49,791 nucleotides of DNA from Fibrobacterota bacterium (GCA_029557215.1 JAKPQQ010000104.1:1-49791); one strand, 5' to 3'. Positions 30,826 to 39,091 are shown, counted from the stretch's first letter. Made by a program: numbers and translations. Notes: generated from the sequence alone by a model not told the origin.

Positions 30826-33800
30826 TTCACGAACCCTTTCTCCACGTCGCGGAAGGAGTTCTGGGCCGAGATTTTCTCGGGATCGGGGGTGACGGGAAAA
30901 CTCTTGAGGATGTGGGCGAACTCGATCTCGGTCAGCCCATAGAGGTGGGCTACGAGGCCGTCGAGCTCGGCGCGTAACTTGGCGCGGTCGGCGAACGAGG
31001 TGGCACCGCAAGCCGGCGACCAGGTGGTGCCCATGGCATCCTTCCACAGGTCGGCGAAGGCGGGTGCCGTGCAGGTGAGCTTGGCGGCGCGCTCCACGAT
31101 GGGACGGAAGGCCGGGTCCTTGGCGGTGAGGCGGGGGACGCGAACTTGCATCACATAGAACTGATTGAGGTTTGAGCTTACGGATTGCCGTATCGAGAAG
31201 TCATAACAGAAACTATTCATCAAAGCTGCGGTGTAGAGGAGAACATCCGCGGGCACTAGCTCTTGAGTTGCATTTAGCGAATTCCCGTAGAAGCTTTGTG
31301 GAGGCAAGATCGCTGCAATCATCGTGCGTTCGTTGGTGGCACTGGCAATTGATCTGTGAGCCAGTCGGTAGATCTGGTAGCTAACAGTCTGGCCTTCGTC
31401 CTTGGTGCGACCTACCAGCCTTGCCCTGCCTTTATTCTCTTCGATCCAAAATCGTGGCTCTGAAAAGTCTGCGCGAAATTGGTGGATCATCTTCCCTTCG
31501 AAAAGGGGCAAGTATCCTTTCACACGAATTTCTTCAAATAAGCCTTTAGCGTCACTCGTCATATGGAATTCATTACCGAGTTTCAGCTTCCACGTACCGG
31601 GGACATCTTCTCCCAGCTGCGGAAAGCGCAGCATCTTCTCGGCGATGGCCACGTCCACGTCGCTCTTGAACTCCATCACGGAGAGCGAATCGGGCGAGAG
31701 CTTGCGCACCAATGGCACCGAAACGGGAAGGCGTACCGTCGGGTCGTGCAGGAAGCTCTCGAGATGCTCGGCCCCCACGGCTTCGCGGGGATTGATCCGG
31801 AACGACGCATCGAAGCGTTCGGTGGTCTCGCCCTTCTGGAAGCTCAGGATGCAGAACTTGAAGGCGTGGTGCACCTCCTCGAAGAGGAACTTCTCGTTCG
31901 AGAGCCCGAACAGCGCGTCGATGCGCGCCTTCGAGAAGAGCAGTTCGCGCAAGGCCTTCGTCCCCAGGTCGGTGTAGATACCGCTGGGGATCACCATGCC
32001 GCACAGGCCGTCGTCGCGCAGCAGGGTGTGGCATTGCTCCACGAAAAGCTTGTAGAGGTTGATGTCGCTCCCCGCCTTCTTGCCGTTCACGATCGAGATC
32101 TGGTGCCGGAACTGCGGGGCGCTGCGGAAGTAGCTGCTCACATGGGGAAAGCTGCTGAGGTACTCCAGCCACTTGGCCTTCACTCCGGGCTTGGCCAGGA
32201 GGCCGGGCAGCTCGCGCTCGAAATCCTTCACGGTCATGTTCTTCTTCGTGACCGAGGCGGAGTGCGCCAGGAAAAACTCCTTGGCGTTGGGCTTCCAGAT
32301 ATCCCACGGCGGATTGGTCAGGATGGCATCGAACCCGCCGCGCTTACCCAGCACCTCGTCGAACTCGTATCCCCAGTGGAATGGGGTCAGGGCCTCGATG
32401 TCCTTGCGGGTGAGGGTGCGCTTGCGCGGCTTGCCCTCCTCGTTCTTGGCGTCGTTCCAGGTGGACTCCTCGAACTTGATCTCCAGTTCCTTCGCGAACT
32501 GGCTCAGGAGCTGGTCGTCCAACAACTCCTTGGCTTCGGCCTTGAGGGAATCGATGGAATCGCGCAGGCCGCGCAAGTCGTCGGTGAACTTGCCTGTGTG
32601 CCGATAGAGGTCGATCTTCTGGTTCTTCTCCCGCACCAGATCGCCATACGACTTGCGGAACAGATCGCGTCCCGTCGTCTTCTCGATCTCCTTGTCGTTC
32701 ACCCTCACGAGTCCCACCAGAGAGTTGCCCGCCTGGATGTTGAAGTCGATGTTGGGCAATGGCTCCAGGTCTTCGGCCTTCTTCGCCGAAGACACCAACG
32801 CTAGGAACAGGCGCAGTTTGGCGATTTCTGTCGCCTCTTCCATCAGGTCCACCCCGAACAGATTGTCGGTGATGATGGACTTCTTGATGAAGTACGGAAC
32901 GCTGGGGTGGTCCTTCTGGACCTGCGCTAGTTGTGCCGAGAGGTTAGTGTCGCGCAACTCCGGGACACGGCCCCACAAGGCCGCGTAGAGATCGATCAGG
33001 GTGCGCATGGCCGCGACCAGGAACGCCCCCGAACCGCAGGCGGGATCGAGGATGGACAGCTTGGGAAGGATGTCGTTCAGAAGCTCGCGGCAGGTCTGGG
33101 CGTCCAGTCCCAGGAGGAGGTCTTCGATGGACTTGAAGCGCCGCGCCGGTGCCACGCCGGGGATGGCCGGGGCTTCCAGGCGAGAAAGGACCAACTGGTG
33201 GATGGTGCGCTCGCACAGGTATTCTGTGATCTCGGGCCGAGTGTAGTACGCGCCGAAGGCCTTCTGATTGATGTACTTCTCGAAGATGTATCCCAGCACA
33301 TCGGGGTTGATCTCGTCGTCCTTGCCGCCGGGAGAGTCGTCCAAATTCCACGAGTACGCTCCGAAGAGGCGGAACAGGTTCTCGAAGGCACTGTCGGGGA
33401 TGCGGATGCCGGGGTTGCGCTGTTCGATGCGGTGGGGCAGGAACAATCCGCCGTTCAGGTAGCGGATTGCCCCAAGAAGTTTGTTGGTGGCGGCGTTGCG
33501 TTGCGCCTCGGGCTTGGCAAAGCCCTCGAAGAAGAGCGCTTGGAGGAATGTGTCGTAAAATCGGTTCTCGCCTGTCTTGCGGCTTTCCTCCAGCTTGCGC
33601 GGGAGGTAGTCCAGGTCACCGGAGTCGAGGAAGCCCTTCTTCTGCAGGAACCAGATGAACATCAGGCGATTGAGCAGGATCGAGGCGTACCAGCGCCGGT
33701 CGTGCTCGTCGGCGATGCCCTCGATGAGCCCCAGGAACTCGTCGTGGCGATTCTTGAAGTCGGTGAAGAACTTCTTCGTGACGTGCTCGATGTCCAGCGC

Positions 33801-34286
33801 GTCGCGTAGCCGCTTGAGAACCTCCACCACGCGCAGGTCACCCGAATCGTCCAGCTCGGCCAATTCCACAACCAGCGAACTGAGCTTGGTCAGGAACAGG
33901 TCGCCCGACTGCCCCTTGAGGTAGGCGTGCTCGCGTACCACGCTGCGTTTGCCTTCGGTTCGTACCCAATGCCACAGGCTTTGGGTGGGATCCTTGAAGC
34001 GGTCCAGGAAGATCAGCAGGTTTTCGTGGTAGCTCTTGGCGACTTCCTTGTGGACAGCCCTGCGGATGTCCGCTGTCGGCCATTCCGCCGCATCGCTCAC
34101 GAAGGCGATCACCTGCACCCCGCCCAGTTGGGCGACCGGCCGAAGCGTCCCGGCAAAACCCTTGCCTTGGATCGGAGTCGTGGTCCGAGAAGATGGATTG
34201 AGCCAACCCAGTTCCTCCACGAAGAGTTCCTGGAAGCGGAATTCCTGGAGCAGGCGGCGGGCGTTCTCGAGATTCAGGGAGTTCAT
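30822..34286 (-). CDS. Eco57I-type N6-adenine DNA methyltransferase (type IIG/ISP/PglX-like), defense operon
   Basis: A 1154-aa DNA methylase. Residues 1-145 form an N-terminal domain (ARRLLQEFRFQELFVEELGW). Then come a helical region (YASILLNRLMFIWFLQKKGF), motif X FGAYYTRPEITEYL at about 344, motif I DPACGSG at 414-420, and the catalytic NPPW at 658-661 in FDAILTNPPWDIWKPN. Residues of about 905-1045 are the target-recognition/specificity part and are encoded by visibly AT-richer DNA. No nuclease or helicase motif is evident in this chain; these reside in the preceding gene. It would modify host DNA to mark self. Start ATG 34286 in ATGA, with GAAGGA 8 nt upstream. Confidence 0.9.
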   Translation of the reverse strand: MNSLNLENARRLLQEFRFQELFVEELGWLNPSSRTTTPIQGKGFAGTLRPVAQLGGVQVIAFVSDAAEWPTADIRRAVHKEVAKSYHENLLIFLDRFKDPTQSLWHWVRTEGKRSVVREHAYLKGQSGDLFLTKLSSLVVELAELDDSGDLRVVEVLKRLRDALDIEHVTKKFFTDFKNRHDEFLGLIEGIADEHDRRWYASILLNRLMFIWFLQKKGFLDSGDLDYLPRKLEESRKTGENRFYDTFLQALFFEGFAKPEAQRNAATNKLLGAIRYLNGGLFLPHRIEQRNPGIRIPDSAFENLFRLFGAYSWNLDDSPGGKDDEINPDVLGYIFEKYINQKAFGAYYTRPEITEYLCERTIHQLVLSRLEAPAIPGVAPARRFKSIEDLLLGLDAQTCRELLNDILPKLSILDPACGSGAFLVAAMRTLIDLYAALWGRVPELRDTNLSAQLAQVQKDHPSVPYFIKKSIITDNLFGVDLMEEATEIAKLRLFLALVSSAKKAEDLEPLPNIDFNIQAGNSLVGLVRVNDKEIEKTTGRDLFRKSYGDLVREKNQKIDLYRHTGKFTDDLRGLRDSIDSLKAEAKELLDDQLLSQFAKELEIKFEESTWNDAKNEEGKPRKRTLTRKDIEALTPFHWGYEFDEVLGKRGGFDAILTNPPWDIWKPNAKEFFLAHSASVTKKNMTVKDFERELPGLLAKPGVKAKWLEYLSSFPHVSSYFRSAPQFRHQISIVNGKKAGSDINLYKLFVEQCHTLLRDDGLCGMVIPSGIYTDLGTKALRELLFSKARIDALFGLSNEKFLFEEVHHAFKFCILSFQKGETTERFDASFRINPREAVGAEHLESFLHDPTVRLPVSVPLVRKLSPDSLSVMEFKSDVDVAIAEKMLRFPQLGEDVPGTWKLKLGNEFHMTSDAKGLFEEIRVKGYLPLFEGKMIHQFRADFSEPRFWIEENKGRARLVGRTKDEGQTVSYQIYRLAHRSIASATNERTMIAAILPPQSFYGNSLNATQELVPADVLLYTAALMNSFCYDFSIRQSVSSNLNQFYVMQVRVPRLTAKDPAFRPIVERAAKLTCTAPAFADLWKDAMGTTWSPACGATSFADRAKLRAELDGLVAHLYGLTEIEFAHILKSFPVTPDPEKISAQNSFRDVEKGFVK

Positions 34287-37200
34287 GAGATCGGTCCTTC
34301 GGGGGCGAACAGCCCCAGGCTGCACAACAGGCGCGCTTCGCTTTGGCGCTCGGCTTCGGCGGGACTCAGGCAGAGTCTGTCTTCGTCGCGCAGGGAGATG
34401 GCGAGTTCCGCCAGATGGGTGTCGTCGATCCCGGCCTTGAGCTGGCGGTTCAGGATCTCGGTGGCCGTCTGCCGCAGCGGGGCACGCAACAGGTCGTCGA
34501 TGGCGCGCAGCAGGTCCGGCGATTCGAACAGGGTGCCGCGCACCTTCTCGGCATGTGCCTTGAGACGCTCGTAGCACTTGAAGCGCGCACCACTGGGCCT
34601 CCCCAATTGGCCGCCGGGTCGGGAGCGTTCCTGTTGCAGGATGTGGGACACTCCCTTGTGGACGATCTCGTGGTGGTGCTCGTGCCTCGGCTGCGCAGGC
34701 ATGTCGGGGGAGCATTCCGCGAGCTTCAGAATTTCCCACTGCGATTCGGTGACGCTCTTGCCGCTGCGGTCCATGAAGGCCAGGGCGTCGTTGCCTTCGG
34801 GGGTGCGCAGGAAAACGAGCACACCTTCGGGAGCGCGCGGGAAAGGCTGGTGTGGACGGGAGGAGTACACCACGTCGGGCATGGAAGGGATTTCGTGCAC
34901 CAACTTGGGGTCGCGCTCGATGGCGTTCTTCCAGATCTGGTAGGCATACGACGAAAGGTCCACCTCGGTGTCGCCGTCGCCGTCCAGAAGCCCTGCCTTC
35001 TCGTTGTAGAGATCCAGGACTTGCTGGTCTTCGCCGTCGTTCTCGAAGAACGACTCGTCGGTTCCCACCACCTCGGCGTTTTCTGTCAGGCGCTGGCGCA
35101 CCCGGGCGCGCAGGCGGATGATCCGTTCCACACCGTCGGCCGGGAGGAAGGTGTAGCAGAGGATCTCCGGCGATTTCTGCCCGATGCGGTCCACGCGCCC
35201 CGCCCGCTGGATGAGCCGGATGATGGCCCACGGAAGGTCGAAGTTCACGACCACATGGCAGTCCTGCAGATTCTGCCCTTCGCTCAAGACGTCTGTCGCG
35301 ATCAGGACCCGCAGCCGGTCGGTTTCGGGGATGCGTTCGGTCTTGCGGTTGCTCTCCGGGCTGAAGCGATGGGCGAGAGTGGTCGGGTCTTCAGATTGCC
35401 CGGTCGCCGCCGCCACCCGCTCGATTCCCGCTTTGCGTAGCTGGTCCAGCAGGTAGGCCGCGGTGTCGGCGAATTGCGTGAAGATCAGGACCTTGCGGTC
35501 GGGATGCTGGACCTTGAGCAGTTCCACCAGCGCCTGAAGCTTGGTGTCGCGGCTCGGATCCCACGACCCCGACAGGGTAAGCAGGTCGGAGAGGATGGCT
35601 GCATCCTCCGCCAAATGCTCGCGCAGCTTGGGTGCGAAGAGGTCACTGCGAATCCACTTGAAGCGGCGCTTCCAGGCGGTGGAGTAGAGCTGATAGAGCT
35701 GGGAGGCCTTTGCCCGATAGTCTGTGTCGTCGGTCGTCTCGGGTTCCGTGTTGGAATCCTCCTCGTCCAGGCTCAGGCGCCCTTCGTCGGTGTCGTCCAG
35801 CGAAGCGTCCAACATGGCGGCGTCCTGGGCGCCCAGAGGGAGCGGGAGACCGTTATCCAGTGCATGCAGGAACAGATTGTTGCGCAGGATGTGGCGCTCG
35901 ATCGATTGGACGAACGAAGCGCCGCTGCTTTCCAGTCGCTTGAAGAGGTTGGTGCGGCAGAATCCCATCAGGCGCTTGCCCGCACGCCCCAGATCGTCCA
36001 GGATCTTGGCTTCCGCACCGCTCGGCGCCACGGCGGGCGAGGGCGCCACGTAGTTGCCCAAACCGTAGCGTGGCAGGTGCAACGATGCGATCTGGTTCAC
36101 TACGGCAGAGGAGAAGAGCCGGGCGTACTGGTCGGACTTCGACTTCTCGCGAACCTCGAACTTGACGGTGCGCGGCTTGCGTTCAGGGAACCACGACTTC
36201 TCTCCCGACTCGTAGGTCAGGAAGCGTCGTCCGGTCTGCGGATCCTGCGAGGCGTAGTGCATCTGGATGAAGCTGCGCGTGCGACGCACCATGAACAGGC
36301 GCATCAGTTCGCGCCAGTCGTCGGGATGGCAGCTTTTCTCGAAGGCGGCGATGGTCTTGGTGCCGCACTGGTGCTTGCGCACGAACTCAATCTCGCCCAT
36401 CTCGCGCAGCAGTGCCTCGGGGCGTAGACCGATGTCCTCGTCTTCCTCCAGGAACAGGCGAAGCTGGTTCGCTAGGTCCGCATAGGCCTTGTTGTAAGGC
36501 GTGGCGGAGAGCAGGATGCACTTGCTGTCGTTCTTCTGGATGTAGTCGCGAATGGCCTGGTACCTGCGACCTTCGCGGTTGCGCAAGTTGTGGCTTTCGT
36601 CGATCAGGACCAGCCGATAGCGACGCAGGTCGGCAAGCTCCGTCCCAACGGTGCTGAACGGGATGATCTTGGCTCGCAGGCGGTAGCGCTCGCGGTAGTC
36701 CTCCCACATCGTGACCAGGTTCTTTGGGCACAGGATCAGGGTCTCGAGCCCGTGGTCGTCTTCGAAGATTCGGGCCAATGCCGTGGCCATCAGGGATTTG
36801 CCCAAGCCCACCACGTCCCCCAGCAGCACGCCGTTGCGACGATTGAGATGGTGCGCCGCGATCTTCACGGCGGCGGTCTGGTAGTCGAAGAGCTGGTTCC
36901 CGAAGTCGCGCGGAATACGGAATTCCGAAAGCCCCGCCCGTGCCTCCTGCGAGAGGTGGTAGGCCATTTTCACATAGATGCGATACGGGGAAAGCACCTC
37001 GCTGCGAGCCCAGCTTTCTCCCAGGATCTCAAGAAGATCCTGGGAGATGTCCACGCAGAATCTGTCCTTCCAGCGGTCCTCGAACCACTTGGAAAGCTTG
37101 TTGCAGGCGTCTCCGTCCAGCACGTCCACGTTGAGTTCGCCCTGCCCCGAAAGCCCCGAGAAGGTGAGGTTGCTGCTGCCCAGGTACCCGACCACTGGAT

Positions 37201-37654
37201 TGATGGGGTCGGGACGGTGCATCAGGTAGAGTTTGGCATGCAGGCGATGCCGCAGGAAGAGCCTGACCTGCACGACACCGTCGCGCAGCTGCTGCGCCAG
37301 GCGTTGGAGTGCCTTTTCGTCGTCGTTGGTGGGAATGCCGAAGGTGAGCTGTTGCCGGAAGTCCTGCGCAATCTGCTTTTTGAAGCGGATGACGGCTTGG
37401 TTGTCGATTCCGTGAGCATCGTCGTCCAGCCCGAAATGGCGCTTCAATTCTTCCTGGGGTGGCGATTGCATGCCCACCATGACCCGGCATACTTGACCGG
37501 ACGATGGTTGCCAGGAGCCGAGGCTCCCGTCGATTTGCTTCCAGCCGCGCAGGTTGAAATACCCCACGCAGAAATCGGCCTGCTGTGAAAGCTGCAGGGT
37601 TTCTCGCAAAGCACCGAGTAGATCCTTCTCGATATTGTCGAAGATCCTAGGCAT
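34283..37654 (-). CDS. PLD-nuclease/SNF2-family helicase fusion, defense operon
   Basis: A 1123-aa protein. The N-terminal 190 residues form a phospholipase-D-like nuclease domain with one HxK motif, RLHAKLYLMHR (His139, Lys141), and GYLGSSNLTFSG (159-162). A superfamily 2 SNF2-type motor follows: Walker A DVVGLGKSLMA (283-287), DESH box at 352-355 (LVLIDESHNLRNR), motif III LLSATPYNKAYA, and the C-terminal lobe VLIFTQFADTAAYLL with ATDVLSEGQNLQDCHVVVNF and LIQRAGRVDRIGQK. Together with the downstream methylase it resembles a two-chain version of type ISP restriction enzymes, or part of DISARM-like systems. A single PLD motif implies a dimeric nuclease. The start ATG 37654 overlaps the HTH gene by 8 bp. 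Confidence 0.9.
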   Translation of the reverse strand: MPRIFDNIEKDLLGALRETLQLSQQADFCVGYFNLRGWKQIDGSLGSWQPSSGQVCRVMVGMQSPPQEELKRHFGLDDDAHGIDNQAVIRFKKQIAQDFRQQLTFGIPTNDDEKALQRLAQQLRDGVVQVRLFLRHRLHAKLYLMHRPDPINPVVGYLGSSNLTFSGLSGQGELNVDVLDGDACNKLSKWFEDRWKDRFCVDISQDLLEILGESWARSEVLSPYRIYVKMAYHLSQEARAGLSEFRIPRDFGNQLFDYQTAAVKIAAHHLNRRNGVLLGDVVGLGKSLMATALARIFEDDHGLETLILCPKNLVTMWEDYRERYRLRAKIIPFSTVGTELADLRRYRLVLIDESHNLRNREGRRYQAIRDYIQKNDSKCILLSATPYNKAYADLANQLRLFLEEDEDIGLRPEALLREMGEIEFVRKHQCGTKTIAAFEKSCHPDDWRELMRLFMVRRTRSFIQMHYASQDPQTGRRFLTYESGEKSWFPERKPRTVKFEVREKSKSDQYARLFSSAVVNQIASLHLPRYGLGNYVAPSPAVAPSGAEAKILDDLGRAGKRLMGFCRTNLFKRLESSGASFVQSIERHILRNNLFLHALDNGLPLPLGAQDAAMLDASLDDTDEGRLSLDEEDSNTEPETTDDTDYRAKASQLYQLYSTAWKRRFKWIRSDLFAPKLREHLAEDAAILSDLLTLSGSWDPSRDTKLQALVELLKVQHPDRKVLIFTQFADTAAYLLDQLRKAGIERVAAATGQSEDPTTLAHRFSPESNRKTERIPETDRLRVLIATDVLSEGQNLQDCHVVVNFDLPWAIIRLIQRAGRVDRIGQKSPEILCYTFLPADGVERIIRLRARVRQRLTENAEVVGTDESFFENDGEDQQVLDLYNEKAGLLDGDGDTEVDLSSYAYQIWKNAIERDPKLVHEIPSMPDVVYSSRPHQPFPRAPEGVLVFLRTPEGNDALAFMDRSGKSVTESQWEILKLAECSPDMPAQPRHEHHHEIVHKGVSHILQQERSRPGGQLGRPSGARFKCYERLKAHAEKVRGTLFESPDLLRAIDDLLRAPLRQTATEILNRQLKAGIDDTHLAELAISLRDEDRLCLSPAEAERQSEARLLCSLGLFAPEGPIS

Positions 37655-37826
37655 CGGCGGCGCCACCATCGCGAACCCAGGTATCGACCTCGTCGCGCTT
37701 GAATTTCCAGAACCGTCCGACTTTGTGACCGGGCATTCCTCGATTGGCAATCCACGAATAAATGGTGTCTTTGGAAACTCCCAGGTATTCCCCGATTTCT
37801 TCAACGGAAAGCCAGCGCTCTTGCAT
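37647..37826 (-). CDS. Excisionase-family (HTH_17) DNA-binding protein, first gene of the defense operon
   Basis: A 59-aa MerR-like winged-helix protein: MQERWLSVEEIGEYLGVSKD (helix-turn-helix), then TIYSWIANRGMPGHKVGRFW and KFKRDEVDTWVRDGG. This is the HTH_17/excisionase pattern (wing R-x-W-K-F). Such proteins act as phage or island excisionases or as regulators of defense operons. The AGGAG site is only 2 nt from ATG 37826. The 10-bp tandem repeats directly upstream are its likely operator. The stop codon overlaps the helicase start (ATGCCTAG). Confidence 0.85.
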   Translation of the reverse strand: MQERWLSVEEIGEYLGVSKDTIYSWIANRGMPGHKVGRFWKFKRDEVDTWVRDGGAADA

Positions 37827-37830
37827 GACT

Positions 37831-37880
37831 CCTAAAGTAGGAATGAGCAGGAATAAGCAGGATTAGTCCGGAATAATTGG
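37831..37880 (-). promoter_or_regulatory. 10-bp tandem repeats upstream of the defense operon (putative operator)
   Basis: Units starting at 37841, 37851, 37861 and 37871 read GAATGAGCAG, GAATAAGCAG, GATTAGTCCG and GAATAATTGG on the plus strand, preceded by CCTAAAGTAG at 37831. The helical (10-bp) spacing places each unit on the same DNA face, as for binding of a small HTH protein in an array. The region is also AT-rich compared with its surroundings and must contain the operon promoter. Confidence 0.6.
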
Positions 37881-37904
37881 AAGATGAAATCGGTCCGACC
37901 ACTG

Positions 37905-38278
37905 GAGTACGACGAGACCCAGGCCGTGGGCAAGCGCTACCGCCGCCAGGACGAGATCGGAACGCATCCCGGGCTCCGCCAAAGCCGTTCGGCGGGCTTC
38001 GGTCGGCTGCGCGGCTCCCCTGCGGCGTCCGGCCTCCTCACCGTAAGCCTCCGGCTACGCCTCGTCGGCCGTCCTTGCCGGAAAACCGCTCGCTCGCCCT
38101 CGGGCCTCGCCGCCCGACTTCGCCGTGGCCCTTCTGCGTCACGGTCGACTTCGACACCGTGGGCCAGGGCGAACCCGAGAAGCTCAATACAGTGACCATC
38201 CGCGAACGCGACAAGATGACCCAGGACCGCATCGCGATCGACCAGGTGGAGAACTATTTGAGGGATCGGATCAAGTAA
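37905..38278 (+). pseudogene. Remnant of the 3' end of a glycyl-tRNA synthetase gene
   Basis: Codons 37905-37964 ([20 protein letters not shown]) and 38129-38278 ([20 protein letters not shown] through the stop) match the last 69 residues of the intact gene at 27075-28475. The only amino-acid change is Val to Ile. At the DNA level there are 4 differences in the first 60 bp and 15 in the next 114, nearly all synonymous, then none in the last 37 bp. So this is not a fresh copy; one of the two ends came from a different lineage. A 164-bp insertion splits it out of frame. It has no start of its own. Confidence 0.92.
37965..38128. repeat. 164-bp GC-rich insertion inside the glyQS remnant
   Basis: The insertion falls exactly between the ACG and CCC codons of the remnant. 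It begins CATCCCGGGCTCCGCC and ends ACTTCGCCGTGG. It contains several short GC hairpins and the block AAGCCTCCGGCTACGC, which recurs with one base less after the intact gene. No coding sequence, no clear target duplication and no terminal inverted repeats are visible. It may be a small non-autonomous or palindromic repeat element. Confidence 0.6.
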
Positions 38279-38279
38279 G
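38243..38279 (+). repeat. Right 37-bp direct repeat (att-like)
   Basis: Identical to 28440-28476. It includes the glyQS stop codon and one base beyond it. After it the sequences diverge at once (GG here against TCC on the left), which marks the island boundary. Confidence 0.75.
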
Positions 38280-38288
38280 GGAACAAGG

Positions 38289-38342
38289 CCCACCGGGTGT
38301 TGTAGGAACGCAAAATCTTGCGTCGCTACAACACCCGGTGGG
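38289..38342. repeat. 54-bp near-perfect palindrome, possible bidirectional terminator
   Basis: CCCACCGGGTGTTGTAG (38289-38305) pairs perfectly with CTACAACACCCGGTGGG (38326-38342). Inside, ACGCAA (38308-38313) pairs with TTGCGT (38318-38323) with a 4-nt loop. It lies between the glyQS remnant and the facing outer-membrane protein gene. There is no T-run on either side. Confidence 0.65.
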
Positions 38343-38363
38343 AGGCGGCACAGGACAGGTTGG

Positions 38364-38906
38364 TCAGTACGCCAAACCTTCGATCATCAGCGCGATCGAG
38401 TTGGACGTCTGCCGGAGGGCGTCCTTTTCGACGCTCATGTGCGAGATCTTGAGTTCCACCGAAAGGTGGCGCTTGATCTCGTACCCGTAGGTCAGGGTGA
38501 ATCCGTAGCCTCCGGCGCCTTCGAATTCGTCGCGGTTCACGAGGGATCCCAGCGCTCCCGACGCCCCGACGAAGAATCCAGGTTCGTCGCCGGTGGGGTA
38601 GTACCGGAATCCGACGGGGCCAATGTCGCCATGGAACAGATCGCCATGGGAACGATACCAGGTTCCCGAATTCTGGTAGAGCAGAAGAAATTTGGAGTTG
38701 AATCCGTACCCCAGCAGGAAGTCGGAAGAAAGGCCGAACCTATTGTCGATTTTCCGGTCGGCGATTCCGTCGAGCAGGACCTTGTCGGTCGTGGTGGCCA
38801 GATGGCCGCCGGCTCCGGCACCCAGGACGAATCCTTTCCTGGAACCGTCGAAGGCCGAGGCGCTGGCCACGACCCCTGCGAGAATCGTTGCGTAGATCTG
38901 TTTCAC
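38364..38906 (-). CDS. Small outer-membrane beta-barrel-like protein
   Basis: A 180-aa exported protein. The likely start is GTG 38906, which begins the signal peptide MKQIYATILAGVVASASAF; no ATG gives a better one. The mature part alternates hydrophobic and glycine/aromatic strands: KGFVLGAGAGGHLATTT, FGLSSDFLLGYGFNSKFLLL, PGFFVGASGALGSLV and GYGFTLTYGYEIKRHLSVEL. This is the pattern of an eight-strand OmpW/OmpA-type barrel. It does not end in a C-terminal Phe but in Tyr, which also fits a barrel. The function is unknown. It faces the glyQS remnant. Confidence 0.7.
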   Translation of the reverse strand: MKQIYATILAGVVASASAFDGSRKGFVLGAGAGGHLATTTDKVLLDGIADRKIDNRFGLSSDFLLGYGFNSKFLLLYQNSGTWYRSHGDLFHGDIGPVGFRYYPTGDEPGFFVGASGALGSLVNRDEFEGAGGYGFTLTYGYEIKRHLSVELKISHMSVEKDALRQTSNSIALMIEGLAY

Positions 38907-39091
38907 GATGGACTCTGTTCTTGCGGGGATCTGGAGGACGATTGTTGTCTGTGCTGCGCATCCGGGGAGTCCGGAAATTTTAGCCAACCCGCGCCGTGGT
39001 CGCGACCGGGGCTCCCGAGGTGGTAGCTTTCATGGCAGGCACCTCCAGTCGGGGAACCGGTATCCCCGGCGGAGTGGCGGAGGGATCATCC

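Larger units (their letters stand above)
28477..38242. mobile_element. Putative integrated defense island flanked by duplicated glyQS 3' ends
   Basis: About 9.8 kb lies between the two 37-bp repeats. It holds one small plus-strand gene and a five-gene minus-strand operon with restriction and abortive-infection features. At its right side it carries a diverged remnant of the last 69 codons of glyQS. Integration into the 3' end of a housekeeping gene, with the displaced end left at the far side, is the classic result of tyrosine-recombinase islands. No integrase or transposase was found inside, so the element is either immobile now or was mobilised in trans. The lower GC of part of the methylase gene and of the operon promoter also points to foreign origin. 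Confidence 0.65.

Noticed and set aside
30822..35231. A 1469-aa reading of the methylase extending into the helicase gene
   Set aside because: The extra N-terminal 315 residues are the wrong frame of the helicase; ATG 34286 with GAAGGA gives a family-like start.
28477..38242. Integrase, transposase or insertion sequence inside the island
   Set aside because: All sizeable frames were examined; none shows tyrosine or serine recombinase or DDE motifs. The PLD domain belongs to the helicase.
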